A program made the position numbers and the translations under genes. Shown piece by piece: positions 43,714 to 52,653 of a DNA stretch of 64,000 bases. How positions within the stretch are numbered: the stretch's first letter is position 1; every line of letters begins with the position of its first letter. Below the pieces are notes generated by a model, which saw only the letters and a list, made by a program, of their open reading frames with translations, was not told the DNA's origin and searched no databases. This DNA is from Nonomuraea dietziae (GTDB lineage: Bacteria > Actinomycetota > Actinomycetes > Streptosporangiales > Streptosporangiaceae), in assembly GCF_014195505.1 (NCBI RefSeq), contig NZ_JACIBV010000001.1, forward strand, positions 4,960,001 to 5,024,000, given 5' to 3'.

Positions 43714-45129
43714 TCACACGTCAAGGTAGGCCTCCAGCCCCGCGAGCCCGCCTTCCCGGCCGTAACCGGACTCCTTGTAGCCGCCGAAGGGGGACGTGGG
43801 GTCGAACCTGTTGAAGGTGTTCGCCCAGACGACCCCGGCGCGCAGCCGGTCGGCCATCCAGAGGATGCGCGAGCCCTTCTCGGTCCAGACGCCCGCGGAC
43901 AGGCCGTACGGAGTGTTGTTGGCCTTCTCCACGGCCTCGGCAGGCGTGCGGAAGGTCAGCACCGACAGCACGGGACCGAAGATCTCCTCGCGCGCGATGC
44001 TGTGCGACTGCGCCACGCCGGTGAAGATCGTCGGCGGGAACCAGAAGCCCTTCTCGGGCAGCTCGCAGGCGGGAGACCAGCGCGAGGCGCCCTCCTGCTC
44101 ACCGAGGTCCGACAGCTGCCTGATCCTCGCCAGTTGGTCGGCGGAGTTGATCGCGCCGATGTCGGTGTTCTTGTCCAGCGGGTCGCCGAGCCTCAACGTG
44201 CTGAGACGCCTGCGCAGGGAGTCGAGCAGCTGGTCCTGCACGGACTCCTGCACCAGCAGGCGCGAGCCCGCGCAGCACACGTGCCCCTGGTTGAAGAAGA
44301 TGCCGTTGACGATGCCCTCGACCGCCTGGTCGATGGCGGCGTCCTCGAAGACGATGTTGGCCGCCTTGCCGCCCAGCTCCAGCGTGAGCTTCTTGGACGT
44401 GCCCGCGACGGTCCTCGCGATGATCCTGCCGACCTCGGTGGAGCCGGTGAAGGCCACCTTGTTGACGTCGGGGTGCGCGACGACCGCGGCGCCCGTCTCG
44501 CCCGCGCCCGTCACGATGTTGACCACGCCGGGCGGCAGGTCGGCCTGCTGGCAGATCTCGGCGAACAGCAGGGCGGTCAGCGGCGTGGTCTCGGCCGGCT
44601 TGAGCACGACCGTGTTGCCGCAGGCCAGCGCCGGAGCGATCTTCCACGCGAGCATGAGCAGCGGGAAGTTCCACGGGATGACCTGGCCCGCCACGCCGAG
44701 CGGCCGGTCGCCGAACCCGGCGTAGGCCAGCTTGTCGGCCCATCCGGCGTAGTAGAAGAAGTGCGCGGCGACCAGCGGCACGTCCACGTCCCGCGACTCG
44801 CGGATGGGCTTGCCGTTGTCGAGCGATTCCAGGACGGCCAGCTCGCGGGCGCGCTCCTGGATGATGCGGGCGATGCGGAAGAGGTACTTGGCCCGCTCGG
44901 CCCCCGGCATCGACGACCAGACCCCGAAGGCCTTGCGCGCGGCCTGGACCGCGCGGTCCACGTCGTCGGAGGAGGCGACGGCCACCTCGGCCAGGACCTC
45001 CTCGTTGGCGGGGTTGACGGTCTTGAAGGAGGAGGAGCCGGGGACGAACTCGCCGTTGATGAACAGCCCGTAGGACGGCTTGATGTCCACGACATCGCGC
45101 GACTCGGGCGCAGGTGCGTACTCGAACAT
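43714..45129 (-). CDS. Aldehyde dehydrogenase (full length)
   Basis: 471 residues. The general base is in LELGGKAA near 252, the catalytic cysteine in NQGHVCCAGSR near 283, and EIFGPVLSVLTF near 382 is the conserved C-terminal motif. Oxidises an aldehyde with NAD(P). Five bases downstream of deoC on the same strand, so it may oxidise acetaldehyde released by DeoC. Confidence 0.92.
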   Translation of the reverse strand: MFEYAPAPESRDVVDIKPSYGLFINGEFVPGSSSFKTVNPANEEVLAEVAVASSDDVDRAVQAARKAFGVWSSMPGAERAKYLFRIARIIQERARELAVLESLDNGKPIRESRDVDVPLVAAHFFYYAGWADKLAYAGFGDRPLGVAGQVIPWNFPLLMLAWKIAPALACGNTVVLKPAETTPLTALLFAEICQQADLPPGVVNIVTGAGETGAAVVAHPDVNKVAFTGSTEVGRIIARTVAGTSKKLTLELGGKAANIVFEDAAIDQAVEGIVNGIFFNQGHVCCAGSRLLVQESVQDQLLDSLRRRLSTLRLGDPLDKNTDIGAINSADQLARIRQLSDLGEQEGASRWSPACELPEKGFWFPPTIFTGVAQSHSIAREEIFGPVLSVLTFRTPAEAVEKANNTPYGLSAGVWTEKGSRILWMADRLRAGVVWANTFNRFDPTSPFGGYKESGYGREGGLAGLEAYLDV

Positions 45130-45134
45130 CTCGA

Positions 45135-46073
45135 TCAGTCCAGGGTGAAGTAGTCGGGACCGGCGTACCGGCCTGTGGCGAGCTTCTGGCGCTGCATGAG
45201 CAGGTCGTTCAGCAGGGAGGAGGCGCCGAGCCTGAACCAGTCGGGGCTCAGCCAGTCGTCGCCGACGGTCTCGTTGACCAGCACCAGGTTCTTGATGGCG
45301 TCCTTGGTGGTGCGGATCCCGCCCGCGGGCTTCACGCCGACCTGGCGCCCCGTGACGTCACGGAAGTCGCGCACGGCCTCGAGCATGATCAGGGTGACGG
45401 GAAGCGTCGCGGCGGGCGACACCTTGCCGGTGGAGGTCTTGATGAAGTCGGCGCCGGCGATCATCGCCAGCCACGACGCCCGCCGTACGTTGTCGTAGGT
45501 CGCCAGCTCGCCCGTCTCGAGGATCACCTTCAGGTGCGCCTCGCCGCAGGCGGCCTTCACCGCGACGATCTCCTCGAAGACCTTCTGGTAGTCGCCCGAC
45601 AGGAAGGCGCCCCTGTCGATCACCATGTCGATCTCGTCGGCGCCGGCCGCCACGGCCAGCGCGGTGTCGCTCACCTTGACCTCGAGGGAGGAACGGCCGC
45701 TGGGGAAGGCGGTCGCCACCGAGGCGACCTTCACCCCCGAGCCCTTCAGCGCGGAGACGGCGACGGCGACGAGGTCGGGGTAGACGCAGACGGCGGCCAC
45801 CCGGGGCGCGCCCTCAGCGGTGTGCATCGCCTTGGCGCACATCGCCCGGACCTTGCCGGTCGTGTCGGCGCCCTCCAGGGTGGTGAGGTCGACCATCGAG
45901 ATGGCCAGGTCGATGGCCTGAGCCTTGGCGGTCGTCTTGATGGAGCGGGTGCCGAGCATCGCCGCCCGCTGGTCCGCGCCCACCCGGTCGACACCTGGAA
46001 GGCCGTGCAGGAAGGCCCGCAGCGTGGCGTCCGAAGAGGCCACGTCCGCGAGCGAGGTAGTCACAGTTGACAC
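45135..46073 (-). CDS. deoC: Deoxyribose-phosphate aldolase DeoC
   Basis: 312 residues from ATG 46073; a start at 46109 is less supported. The Schiff-base lysine is in GADFIKTSTGKVSPAAT near residue 216, and the second lysine in GVKPAGGIRTTKDA. Cleaves 2-deoxyribose 5-phosphate to acetaldehyde and glyceraldehyde 3-phosphate in nucleoside breakdown. First gene of a deoC-ALDH-ALDH' operon. Confidence 0.93.
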   Translation of the reverse strand: MSTVTTSLADVASSDATLRAFLHGLPGVDRVGADQRAAMLGTRSIKTTAKAQAIDLAISMVDLTTLEGADTTGKVRAMCAKAMHTAEGAPRVAAVCVYPDLVAVAVSALKGSGVKVASVATAFPSGRSSLEVKVSDTALAVAAGADEIDMVIDRGAFLSGDYQKVFEEIVAVKAACGEAHLKVILETGELATYDNVRRASWLAMIAGADFIKTSTGKVSPAATLPVTLIMLEAVRDFRDVTGRQVGVKPAGGIRTTKDAIKNLVLVNETVGDDWLSPDWFRLGASSLLNDLLMQRQKLATGRYAGPDYFTLD

Positions 46074-46157
46074 CATCACAGCATCGCCGACCGGGATGGG
46101 TACTTCCAAACCGGAGCTGCCCGAATGTTCGCTCGTTTTTCGTCAGCATCATCTGTT

Positions 46158-47198
46158 TCACCTGTAGGTAAGCACCGCGCTCGTGCCGCCGGCGTCGACC
46201 GTGGCCCACATCTGGGAGGTGCCGGGAACGTTGGCCAGCCCCCGCACCTCCGCGTGCGTGGAGCCCTCGGGCAGGACGGAGATCTGCGACCAGGAGCCGT
46301 CCACGAAGCGCACGAGCGCGCCGGGGAGCCCCGTCCGCGCGGCGGCCAGCCACATCCCGCTGCCGCCGTCCGTGGTCACGTGGGTGTAGGCGGTCGCCGG
46401 GGGACGGTGAGGCAGCCGCTCCCACGCGACGCCGTCCCAGCGCAGCACCACCGCCTCCAGCGGCGCGCCGCCCACCGTGATCGCCCCCACCGCGTAACCG
46501 AGACCGGCGTACGGCATGGCGAGGTCGTTGAGTTCCAGGTGGCCGCCCTCGGGCAGCGCGATCGCCGGGATCGGGGTGCGCAGCCACTCCCCGTCCGTCC
46601 AGCGCAGGATCGAGGCGGCGCGCTCGCCCCCGTAGCCGAGGTTGGACACCCCCGGGCTGCTGAGCGCCCAGACCTGCCCGTCTGGAGCCGCGGCGAGGTC
46701 GCTGATCGGCAGCGGGGCGGCGACCGGGCGCCACGCCTGCCCCTCCCAGTGCCAGAGCCCGTCGGTCATGCCCTCGCGCGAGAGCCTGAGCCCCGCCGCC
46801 CAGCAGTCGTCGGCCCCCGTGGCCGCCGCCGCGGTCACGTGCGCGGACTCGGCCTCGATCGGCAGCCTGCTCCACCGGCCCTCCGCCATGCGCCGCACGT
46901 CCACGCGGGCGGGACCGTCGGTGAAGGTCCAGGTCACGCCCTGCCCCGCCTGCCTGACCAGGTACGGCCCCGCCTTACCCGTCGCGCCGTGCCACTCCGC
47001 GCCGTTCCACCGCAGCGGCGGCAGTCCCGCGCGCATCACCCACGCGTCCTGCGGCCCGCCGGAGGAGACCTCGCGAAAGCCGCCCCACATACCGGTCTCG
47101 CCGACCAGCGATACCTGCCACCCATGCCTGTGAGCTGCGGCGGGAGCGTCCGCGATGAGGAGCACGCAGGCCGCCACGATGATCGTCCATAGCTTCAC
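46158..47198 (-). CDS. Secreted protein of unknown function (repeat/propeller-like)
   Basis: 346 residues from GTG 47198; the signal peptide is VKLWTIIVAACVLLIADAPA, with cleavage near AAA. The mature part has recurring Trp-rich strands (RWNGAEWHGATG, WHWEGQAWRPVAAPL, LRWTDGEWLRTPI, LRWDGVAWERLPH), each 40-70 residues apart, which looks like a beta-propeller. No family recognised. It lies between deoC and a small conserved gene. Confidence 0.75.
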   Translation of the reverse strand: MKLWTIIVAACVLLIADAPAAAHRHGWQVSLVGETGMWGGFREVSSGGPQDAWVMRAGLPPLRWNGAEWHGATGKAGPYLVRQAGQGVTWTFTDGPARVDVRRMAEGRWSRLPIEAESAHVTAAAATGADDCWAAGLRLSREGMTDGLWHWEGQAWRPVAAPLPISDLAAAPDGQVWALSSPGVSNLGYGGERAASILRWTDGEWLRTPIPAIALPEGGHLELNDLAMPYAGLGYAVGAITVGGAPLEAVVLRWDGVAWERLPHRPPATAYTHVTTDGGSGMWLAAARTGLPGALVRFVDGSWSQISVLPEGSTHAEVRGLANVPGTSQMWATVDAGGTSAVLTYR

Positions 47199-47362
47199 GG
47201 CGCACCATCGTCGCCGGTCTAAGGCGGCCCCCAGGCGTGTCCTAGGTAGTCGTAAGCCGATGGTTCGGCAGAGATAGGGCATCCGCCTGATGTGGCGGGG
47301 TGGGCCTTAGCCGGATTCTTGAACATGTCAGCAAGTCGCATGAAGAAACAGGAGATCCGGCC

Positions 47363-47515
47363 GTGAACCCGGAAATTGAGTACCAGCTCATGCAGTCCCA
47401 TGCCAAGGAGCTTCGTCAGGCGGCGGCCATGCACCGCCGAGTACGCGAGGCGCAGAAGTCGGGTGAGTCCGAGCGTCGCCACCGCTCGCTCTTCAGCAAG
47501 TTCAGGAAGTCGTGA
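47363..47515 (+). CDS. Small conserved charged protein
   Basis: 50 residues from GTG 47363 with AGGAGA 7 bases upstream; the ORF can be read from 47300 but the upstream part has no support. NPEIEYQLMQSHAKELRQAA then MHRRVREAQKSGESERRHRS is one long basic helix. I recall similar small proteins in many actinomycetes, with no known function. Confidence 0.65.
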   Translation: MNPEIEYQLMQSHAKELRQAAAMHRRVREAQKSGESERRHRSLFSKFRKS

Positions 47516-47604
47516 CCGCCCCCAAGGAGCCCGGCCGCATCCTCCCTCGCGGCCGGGCCCCACAGCCCCCCTAAACCGGTCGTAACCTCTCTAAAGGGCA
47601 TGCC

Positions 47605-50484
47605 ATGCTTGAGGACGTGATAGGTCGATCGGTCAGTCCCGTCTTCGTGGGGCGGGAAGCTGAGCTGACCGTCCTGACAGAGTCCTTCGACGAGGCGCGT
47701 AAGGGCGCGGCCACCGCCGTCCTGCTGGGCGGCGAAGCAGGGGTCGGCAAGACCAGACTGGTGCAGAGCTTCGCCGAGCGCGCGGCGGCCGACGGCGCGC
47801 ACGTGCTGTTCGGCGGCTGCGTCGAGCTCTCCAGCGACGGCCTCGCCTACGCTCCGTTCACCGCCGCGCTCCGCCAGCTCGTCAGAGAGATCGGCACGGC
47901 CAGGATCGGCTCGCTGCTGCCCGAGGGCGCCGAGCGCGACCTGGCCAGACTGCTGCCCGAGTTCGGCGAGCCGAGCGCGGACGGCGACACCAACACCGGC
48001 AGGGCCAGGCTCTTCGAGCAGTTCCTCACCCTGCTCGAACGGCTGGCAGAGCCGCGGCCCGTGGTGCTGGTCGTGGAGGACATCCACTGGGCCGACAGGT
48101 CCAGCCGCGACCTGATCGCCTTCCTCAGCCGCAACCTGCGCGAGTCGCAGGTGCTCATGGTGCTGACCTACCGCTCGGACGACCTGCACCGCCAGCATCC
48201 TCTCCGCCCCGTCCTGGCCGAGCTGGGCCGGGTGGCGGGCGTGCTCAGGCTCGATCTGCCGCGCCTGTCGCGCGACGAGGTCGCAGGGCAGATGGCAGGC
48301 ATTCTCGGCGTCCCGCCGCTCTACTCCCGCATCGAGACCGTCTACCAGCGCAGCCAGGGCATCCCGCTGTTCGTCGAGGCCCTGATGGAGTGCGACGACG
48401 GCGCGGGCGAGGTGCCCGACTCCCTCACCGACCTGATCCTCGGCTCGGTCGAACGCCTTCCCGAGGAGACTCAACGCGTCCTGCGCATCGCGGCCGCGGG
48501 CGGCATCCGGGTCGGCCACGCCCTGCTGTCGGCCGTCAGCGGCCTGTCGGAGCTCGACCTCGAGGCCGCGCTGCGCCCCGCCATCGCGGGCAACGTCCTG
48601 CAGATCGCCGACAACCGCGCCTACGTCTTCCGCCACGCGCTGATCCGCGAGGCCGTCCACGACGAGCTGCTGCCCGGCGAGCACCAGCGCCTGCACGGTC
48701 GCTACGCCGAGGAGATCTCCCGCGACCGCACCCTCGTGCCCCCCGGCAGGGCGGCGGTCGAGATCGCCCACCACTGGTACGGCGCGCGCGACGACCACTG
48801 GGCGCTGATCTCGGCGTGGGAGGCGGCGCAGAAGTCGTTCAAGGCCTTCGCCTACACCGAGGCCATCCCCCTGCTCGAACGCGTCCTCATGCTGTGGGAC
48901 AAGGTGCCGGGCGCCTGCGGCGACATCGGCGTCGACCACACGGCGGTGCTGGAGCGGGCCTCCGAGGCCTCCCACGCCTGCGCCGACATCGACAAGGGCG
49001 TCAAGTTCGTCAAGGCCGCGCTCAGCGAGCTGGAGGAGTCGGCCGAGCCCGAACGGGTCGCCGCGCTCCTGGTGCGGTGGGGCGCCTTCAAGCTGGCCAA
49101 GACCAAGCCCGGCGCCCTGGAGAGCTTCCGCCGCGCTCTCAGCCTGGTCCCCGAGCCGAGCAGCACCCGCGCCGACGTGCTCGTGAAGCTCAGCCGCCAC
49201 CTCATGCTCACCGGCCAGGTCGCCGAGGGCACCATGCTGGCCGAGGAGGGCCTGGCGCTGGCCAGGCAGCTCGGCGACAGGGTCATCGAGGGCGAGCTGA
49301 TCATCAACCTCGCCCTCGGATACTCCCTCGACGGAGAGATCGAGCGCACCTTCGAGGCCAACACGCGCGCCATGCGCCTGGGCGAGGAGGTCGGCTCGGG
49401 CCAGCTGATCCTGCGCGCGGTGGCCAACAACATCGACGCGCTCAACGAGCTGGGCCGCTCCCGCGAGGCCATCGAGCTGGGCCGCGAGGGCGAGGCGCTG
49501 GCCAAGAAGTACGGCAGGGTCAGAGCCTCGGGCGCCTTCATACTCAACAACCTGGCCGAGGCGTTGGAGAGCCTGGGCAGGTGGGAGGAGGCCGTCCAGG
49601 TCATCGACCACGCCCTCAGCCTCGGCCCCACCCAGAGCACCCGCCACCACCTCATGAGGGTGCGCGCCGACATCGCGCTGGCCAGAGGTGAGCTGGACCT
49701 GGTCGAAGGGATACTGTCCGAGCTCGGCGTCCTCAAGGACCGCCAGGAGGACTTCATCCAGGACATCACCAACAGCAGCCGCCTGCACATCGGCTGGCAC
49801 ATGCTGAAGGGCGAGCCCGACCACGCGCTGGCCGTCGCCGAGCGCCTGCTCAACAGGCCGAACCAGGCGCACAAGGCCGCACTGGCCTGGCGAACCCTCT
49901 CGATGATCCGCACCGTCTGCGACGCCGCCGGGCCAGGACTGCCCGAGAGAGCGGCGCGGGTGCGGGCGATGGCCGCCGAACTGGCCGCCACGCTGGCGGT
50001 CAGCGGCCCGGTGTCCGAGGCCTACAGGCTCACCTTCGACGGCGACTTCGACGCCGCGGCGGAGGCGTGGGAGCGGCTCGAAAGGCCGCACGCCCGCGCG
50101 AAGTCGCTGCTGAGGGCGGCGACCGTCCGGGCACGCGCGGGCGACAAGGAGGGGGCCGCCTCCCGGTTGCGCGCCGCCCATCCCCTCGCCACCGCGCTGC
50201 TGGCCGCGCCGCTGGTCGCCGAGGTCGAGGGACTGGCCCGCCGTCTCGGTGTCACGCTGCTGGAGGAGCCCACCGCGCCCTCGCCCGACCTGCTCACCCC
50301 GCGCGAGCTGGAGGTGCTGCGCCTGGTCGCGCTCGGCCGTACCAACAGGGACATCGCGGCCGAGCTGTTCATCTCGGCGAAGACGGTCAGCGTGCACGTC
50401 TCCAACATCCTCGCCAAGCTGCGGGTGGCGACGAGGGGCGAGGCCGCCGCCGCCGCACACAGGCTGGCGTTGCTGTCGGCGTGA
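47605..50484 (+). CDS. LuxR-type regulator with AAA ATPase domain (LAL family)
   Basis: 959 residues. Walker A GGEAGVGKTRLV near residue 44, Walker B VVLVVEDIHWADRS near 155, a long TPR-like helical middle (near 390-830), and a C-terminal LuxR HTH (LTPRELEVLRLVALGRTNRD then ISAKTVSVHVSNILAKLRVA). LAL proteins are large regulators, several known to control secondary metabolism or sugar use. Ends 7 bp before the convergent GDT1 gene. Confidence 0.93.
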   Translation: MLEDVIGRSVSPVFVGREAELTVLTESFDEARKGAATAVLLGGEAGVGKTRLVQSFAERAAADGAHVLFGGCVELSSDGLAYAPFTAALRQLVREIGTARIGSLLPEGAERDLARLLPEFGEPSADGDTNTGRARLFEQFLTLLERLAEPRPVVLVVEDIHWADRSSRDLIAFLSRNLRESQVLMVLTYRSDDLHRQHPLRPVLAELGRVAGVLRLDLPRLSRDEVAGQMAGILGVPPLYSRIETVYQRSQGIPLFVEALMECDDGAGEVPDSLTDLILGSVERLPEETQRVLRIAAAGGIRVGHALLSAVSGLSELDLEAALRPAIAGNVLQIADNRAYVFRHALIREAVHDELLPGEHQRLHGRYAEEISRDRTLVPPGRAAVEIAHHWYGARDDHWALISAWEAAQKSFKAFAYTEAIPLLERVLMLWDKVPGACGDIGVDHTAVLERASEASHACADIDKGVKFVKAALSELEESAEPERVAALLVRWGAFKLAKTKPGALESFRRALSLVPEPSSTRADVLVKLSRHLMLTGQVAEGTMLAEEGLALARQLGDRVIEGELIINLALGYSLDGEIERTFEANTRAMRLGEEVGSGQLILRAVANNIDALNELGRSREAIELGREGEALAKKYGRVRASGAFILNNLAEALESLGRWEEAVQVIDHALSLGPTQSTRHHLMRVRADIALARGELDLVEGILSELGVLKDRQEDFIQDITNSSRLHIGWHMLKGEPDHALAVAERLLNRPNQAHKAALAWRTLSMIRTVCDAAGPGLPERAARVRAMAAELAATLAVSGPVSEAYRLTFDGDFDAAAEAWERLERPHARAKSLLRAATVRARAGDKEGAASRLRAAHPLATALLAAPLVAEVEGLARRLGVTLLEEPTAPSPDLLTPRELEVLRLVALGRTNRDIAAELFISAKTVSVHVSNILAKLRVATRGEAAAAAHRLALLSA

Positions 50485-50491
50485 CGCCGTC

Positions 50492-51058
50492 CTAGAGCAG
50501 GGGTTCGACCAGCAGGGCGATGCCGAAGACCGCGAAGGCGGCGGCGGCGCCGTACCGGATGGCCTTCTCCGGCAGGTGCCTGCCGAGCAGGCGCCCGACC
50601 ACGATGGCCAGAGCGTCGGCGGCGACCATGCCCACGGTGGAGCCGATCCAGGTGCCGAGCCATCCGTGCTGCGTGGCCAGCGTGATGGTGGCCAGCATGG
50701 TCTTGTCGCCCAGCTCGCTCAGGAAGAAGGCCACCGTCACGGCGATCACGGCGTTCCTGGTCGTCCGCTGGGCCTTGCGCGACTCCTCCTCTGTCAGCTC
50801 GTCGCCGCGCAGGGTCCACAGGGCGAAGCCGAGGAAGGCGATGCCCGCGACGATCGAGATGGCCGTGGTAGGCAGCGCGTCGCCGATCAGCCCGCCGACG
50901 GCCACGCTGGCCAGGTGCACTGCCGTGGTGGCGATGGTGATGCCGGCCAGCACGGGCCAGGTCTTGAAACGGGTGGCGAACGTCATGGCCATCAACTGGC
51001 TCTTGTCGCCCAGCTCGGCCACGAAAATCACGCCAAGACTGATCCAGAACGCTTCCAA
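50492..51058 (-). CDS. GDT1/TMEM165-type manganese exporter
   Basis: 188 residues; TTG 51058 is chosen because GAGG lies 4 bases upstream and the first helix begins right after it. Two copies of the family motif E-x-G-D-K-(S/T) occur in FVAELGDKSQLMAM and FFLSELGDKTMLATI, each on a three-helix half. Family members move Mn2+ or Ca2+ across membranes. A yybP-ykoY riboswitch lies upstream, which fits Mn2+ export. Confidence 0.92.
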   Translation of the reverse strand: MEAFWISLGVIFVAELGDKSQLMAMTFATRFKTWPVLAGITIATTAVHLASVAVGGLIGDALPTTAISIVAGIAFLGFALWTLRGDELTEEESRKAQRTTRNAVIAVTVAFFLSELGDKTMLATITLATQHGWLGTWIGSTVGMVAADALAIVVGRLLGRHLPEKAIRYGAAAAFAVFGIALLVEPLL

Positions 51059-51106
51059 CGGTCCTCTTTCGTACAGCCGGACCTGAAGCGACCTGGGGGA
51101 GCACGA

Positions 51107-51221
51107 CTTCGGCCCGGCATGGCTGCCAGGCCGAAGGTCTCGTCCGCCTGTTACAGGCTCGCGTAGCCGGGCAAAAGTGCCAGCATGTCGACCACGCGGA
51201 TTGTGGACTACTCCCCTTCGG
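51107..51221 (-). ncRNA. yybP-ykoY manganese riboswitch with expression platform
   Basis: On the reverse strand the conserved 5' block GAAGGGGAGTAG is at 51208-51219 and the 3' block GAGACCTT at 51134-51141. P1 pairs CCGAAGG with CCTTCGG across them. The 3' P1 strand also forms a 13-bp hairpin with one G-U-type mismatch (51107-51136), so the two structures exclude each other. It leads into the GDT1 exporter gene, the usual partner of this riboswitch class. Confidence 0.85.
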
Positions 51222-51245
51222 GCATATCGGACTGAGGATATCACC

Positions 51246-51626
51246 ATGGTCAAGCTGTACAGACGCTGGCTGCTGGAGATGTGGAACGGCGACTTCGACC
51301 TGGCCGACGAGCTGGTGTCGGACGACTTCGTCGGCCACTGGCCCGGCATGGACGTGCACGGCCCCGACGGGCTCAAGCGCGCCCTGGAGCAGGGCCACGC
51401 GCCGTTCACGAACGTGATGGTCACGCTCGACGTCGGCCCGATCGTCGAAGGCGACATCGTGGCCGCCCGCTGGACGTTCGAAGGCGACTACAAGGGCGGC
51501 ATCCCCGGCGTGGCCCTTCCCGAGAACGCCCGCGTCGCCTTCAGCGGCCACGACATCCTGCGCGCCGAGAACGACAGGTTCGTGGAGTACTGGGTGATCT
51601 CCGACACCCGCTGGATGCAGGGCTAG
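51246..51626 (+). CDS. SnoaL-like/ester cyclase-type protein
   Basis: 126 residues from ATG 51246 with GAGG 8 bases upstream. NGDFDLADELVSDDFVGHWP, then VHGPDGLKRALEQGHAPF and FVEYWVISDTRWMQG match the SnoaL polyketide-cyclase-like fold (NTF2 superfamily). Enzymes or binding proteins; substrate not known. Divergent from the riboswitch and GDT1 gene. Tail-to-tail with murB, overlapping by 4 bp. Confidence 0.78.
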   Translation: MVKLYRRWLLEMWNGDFDLADELVSDDFVGHWPGMDVHGPDGLKRALEQGHAPFTNVMVTLDVGPIVEGDIVAARWTFEGDYKGGIPGVALPENARVAFSGHDILRAENDRFVEYWVISDTRWMQG

Positions 51627-52642
51627 AGCGCGCAGCCGACCATCACGGGCTCGTTGACCAGCGTGACGCCGAACTTCGCGAGCACGCCGTCGCGCACCTC
51701 ACGGGCCAGCGCGATCAGGTCCGCGGTGGTGCCGCGGCCGTGAGGATTGGTCAGCGCGAGCGTGTGCTTGGTGGAGATGCGCACGGGACCGCGCGTGTAC
51801 CCCTTCGGGAACCCCGCCTGCTCGATCAGCCACGCCGCGGGCACCTTGACCGAGCCGTCCGGCATGTCGAACCGGGGGGATCCGTCGCCCAGCGTGGCGG
51901 CCTGCTCGGCGGAGACGATCGGGTTGGTGAAGAAGGACCCCGCGCTGCGGGAGTCGGGGTCGGCGGGGTCGAGGACCATGCCCTTGCCCCTGCGCAGCCC
52001 CAGCACCGCCTCGCGCACCTCGGCCAGCGCGGCCCGCTCGCCCACGCGGTTCACCAGCTCCTGGTAGGTGAGCGGGCCAGACGTCTCCGAGACGTCCAGC
52101 GCGAAGGTGACGCCGAGCACGACGTAGCGTCCCAGGTCTCGCTTGAAGGCGCTGTCGCGGTAGGAGAACCCGCACCTGCGCGCCTCCACGTCGGCCACCT
52201 CGCGCGTGCGCCGGTCGAAGACCCGCACGCACCGCACCGTGTGGGCGACCTCCTGGCCGTAGGCGCCGACGTTCTGGATCGGCGTCGACCCGACCAGCCC
52301 AGGGATGCCCGACATGCACTCGAGCCCCGACCAGCCCTCGGCGACCGCCCGCGCGACCAGAGGGTCCCAGTCCTCGCCCGCCTCGGCCTCGACCACCACC
52401 TGGCCGCCGTCGCGCGAGACCGTCACCCCGCGCGTGGCCACCTTGACCACCAGGCCGTCGAAGCCCTCGTCGGACACCACCAGGTTGCTGCCGCCACCCA
52501 GGATCAGCGTCGGCTCACCGCGCCTGTCAGCCTCGGCCACCAGCGAGACCAGCTCCTCGGCGGTCGTCGCCTCCTCGTAGGCGCGAGCGGGCCCGCCCAG
52601 GCCCAGCGTGGTGTACGGCGCGAGCAACCTCAGGTCTCCCAT
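51623..52642 (-). CDS. murB: UDP-N-acetylenolpyruvoylglucosamine reductase MurB
   Basis: 339 residues from ATG 52642 (TTG 52651 possible). FAD site ILGGGSNLVVSDEGFDG near 53, GSTPIQNVGAYGQE near 112, FSYRDSAFKR near 162, catalytic serine in AGSFFTNP near 215 and catalytic Glu in NEPVMVG near the end. Second committed step of peptidoglycan precursor synthesis. Lies 11 bp after a glycosyltransferase-like gene. Confidence 0.95.
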   Translation of the reverse strand: MGDLRLLAPYTTLGLGGPARAYEEATTAEELVSLVAEADRRGEPTLILGGGSNLVVSDEGFDGLVVKVATRGVTVSRDGGQVVVEAEAGEDWDPLVARAVAEGWSGLECMSGIPGLVGSTPIQNVGAYGQEVAHTVRCVRVFDRRTREVADVEARRCGFSYRDSAFKRDLGRYVVLGVTFALDVSETSGPLTYQELVNRVGERAALAEVREAVLGLRRGKGMVLDPADPDSRSAGSFFTNPIVSAEQAATLGDGSPRFDMPDGSVKVPAAWLIEQAGFPKGYTRGPVRISTKHTLALTNPHGRGTTADLIALAREVRDGVLAKFGVTLVNEPVMVGCAL

Positions 52643-52653
52643 AAGCGACAAGC

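Noticed and set aside
47416..50460. 1014-codon reverse frame
   Set aside because: Antisense to the LuxR-AAA gene, whose Walker and HTH motifs are clear. The shadow has no motif.
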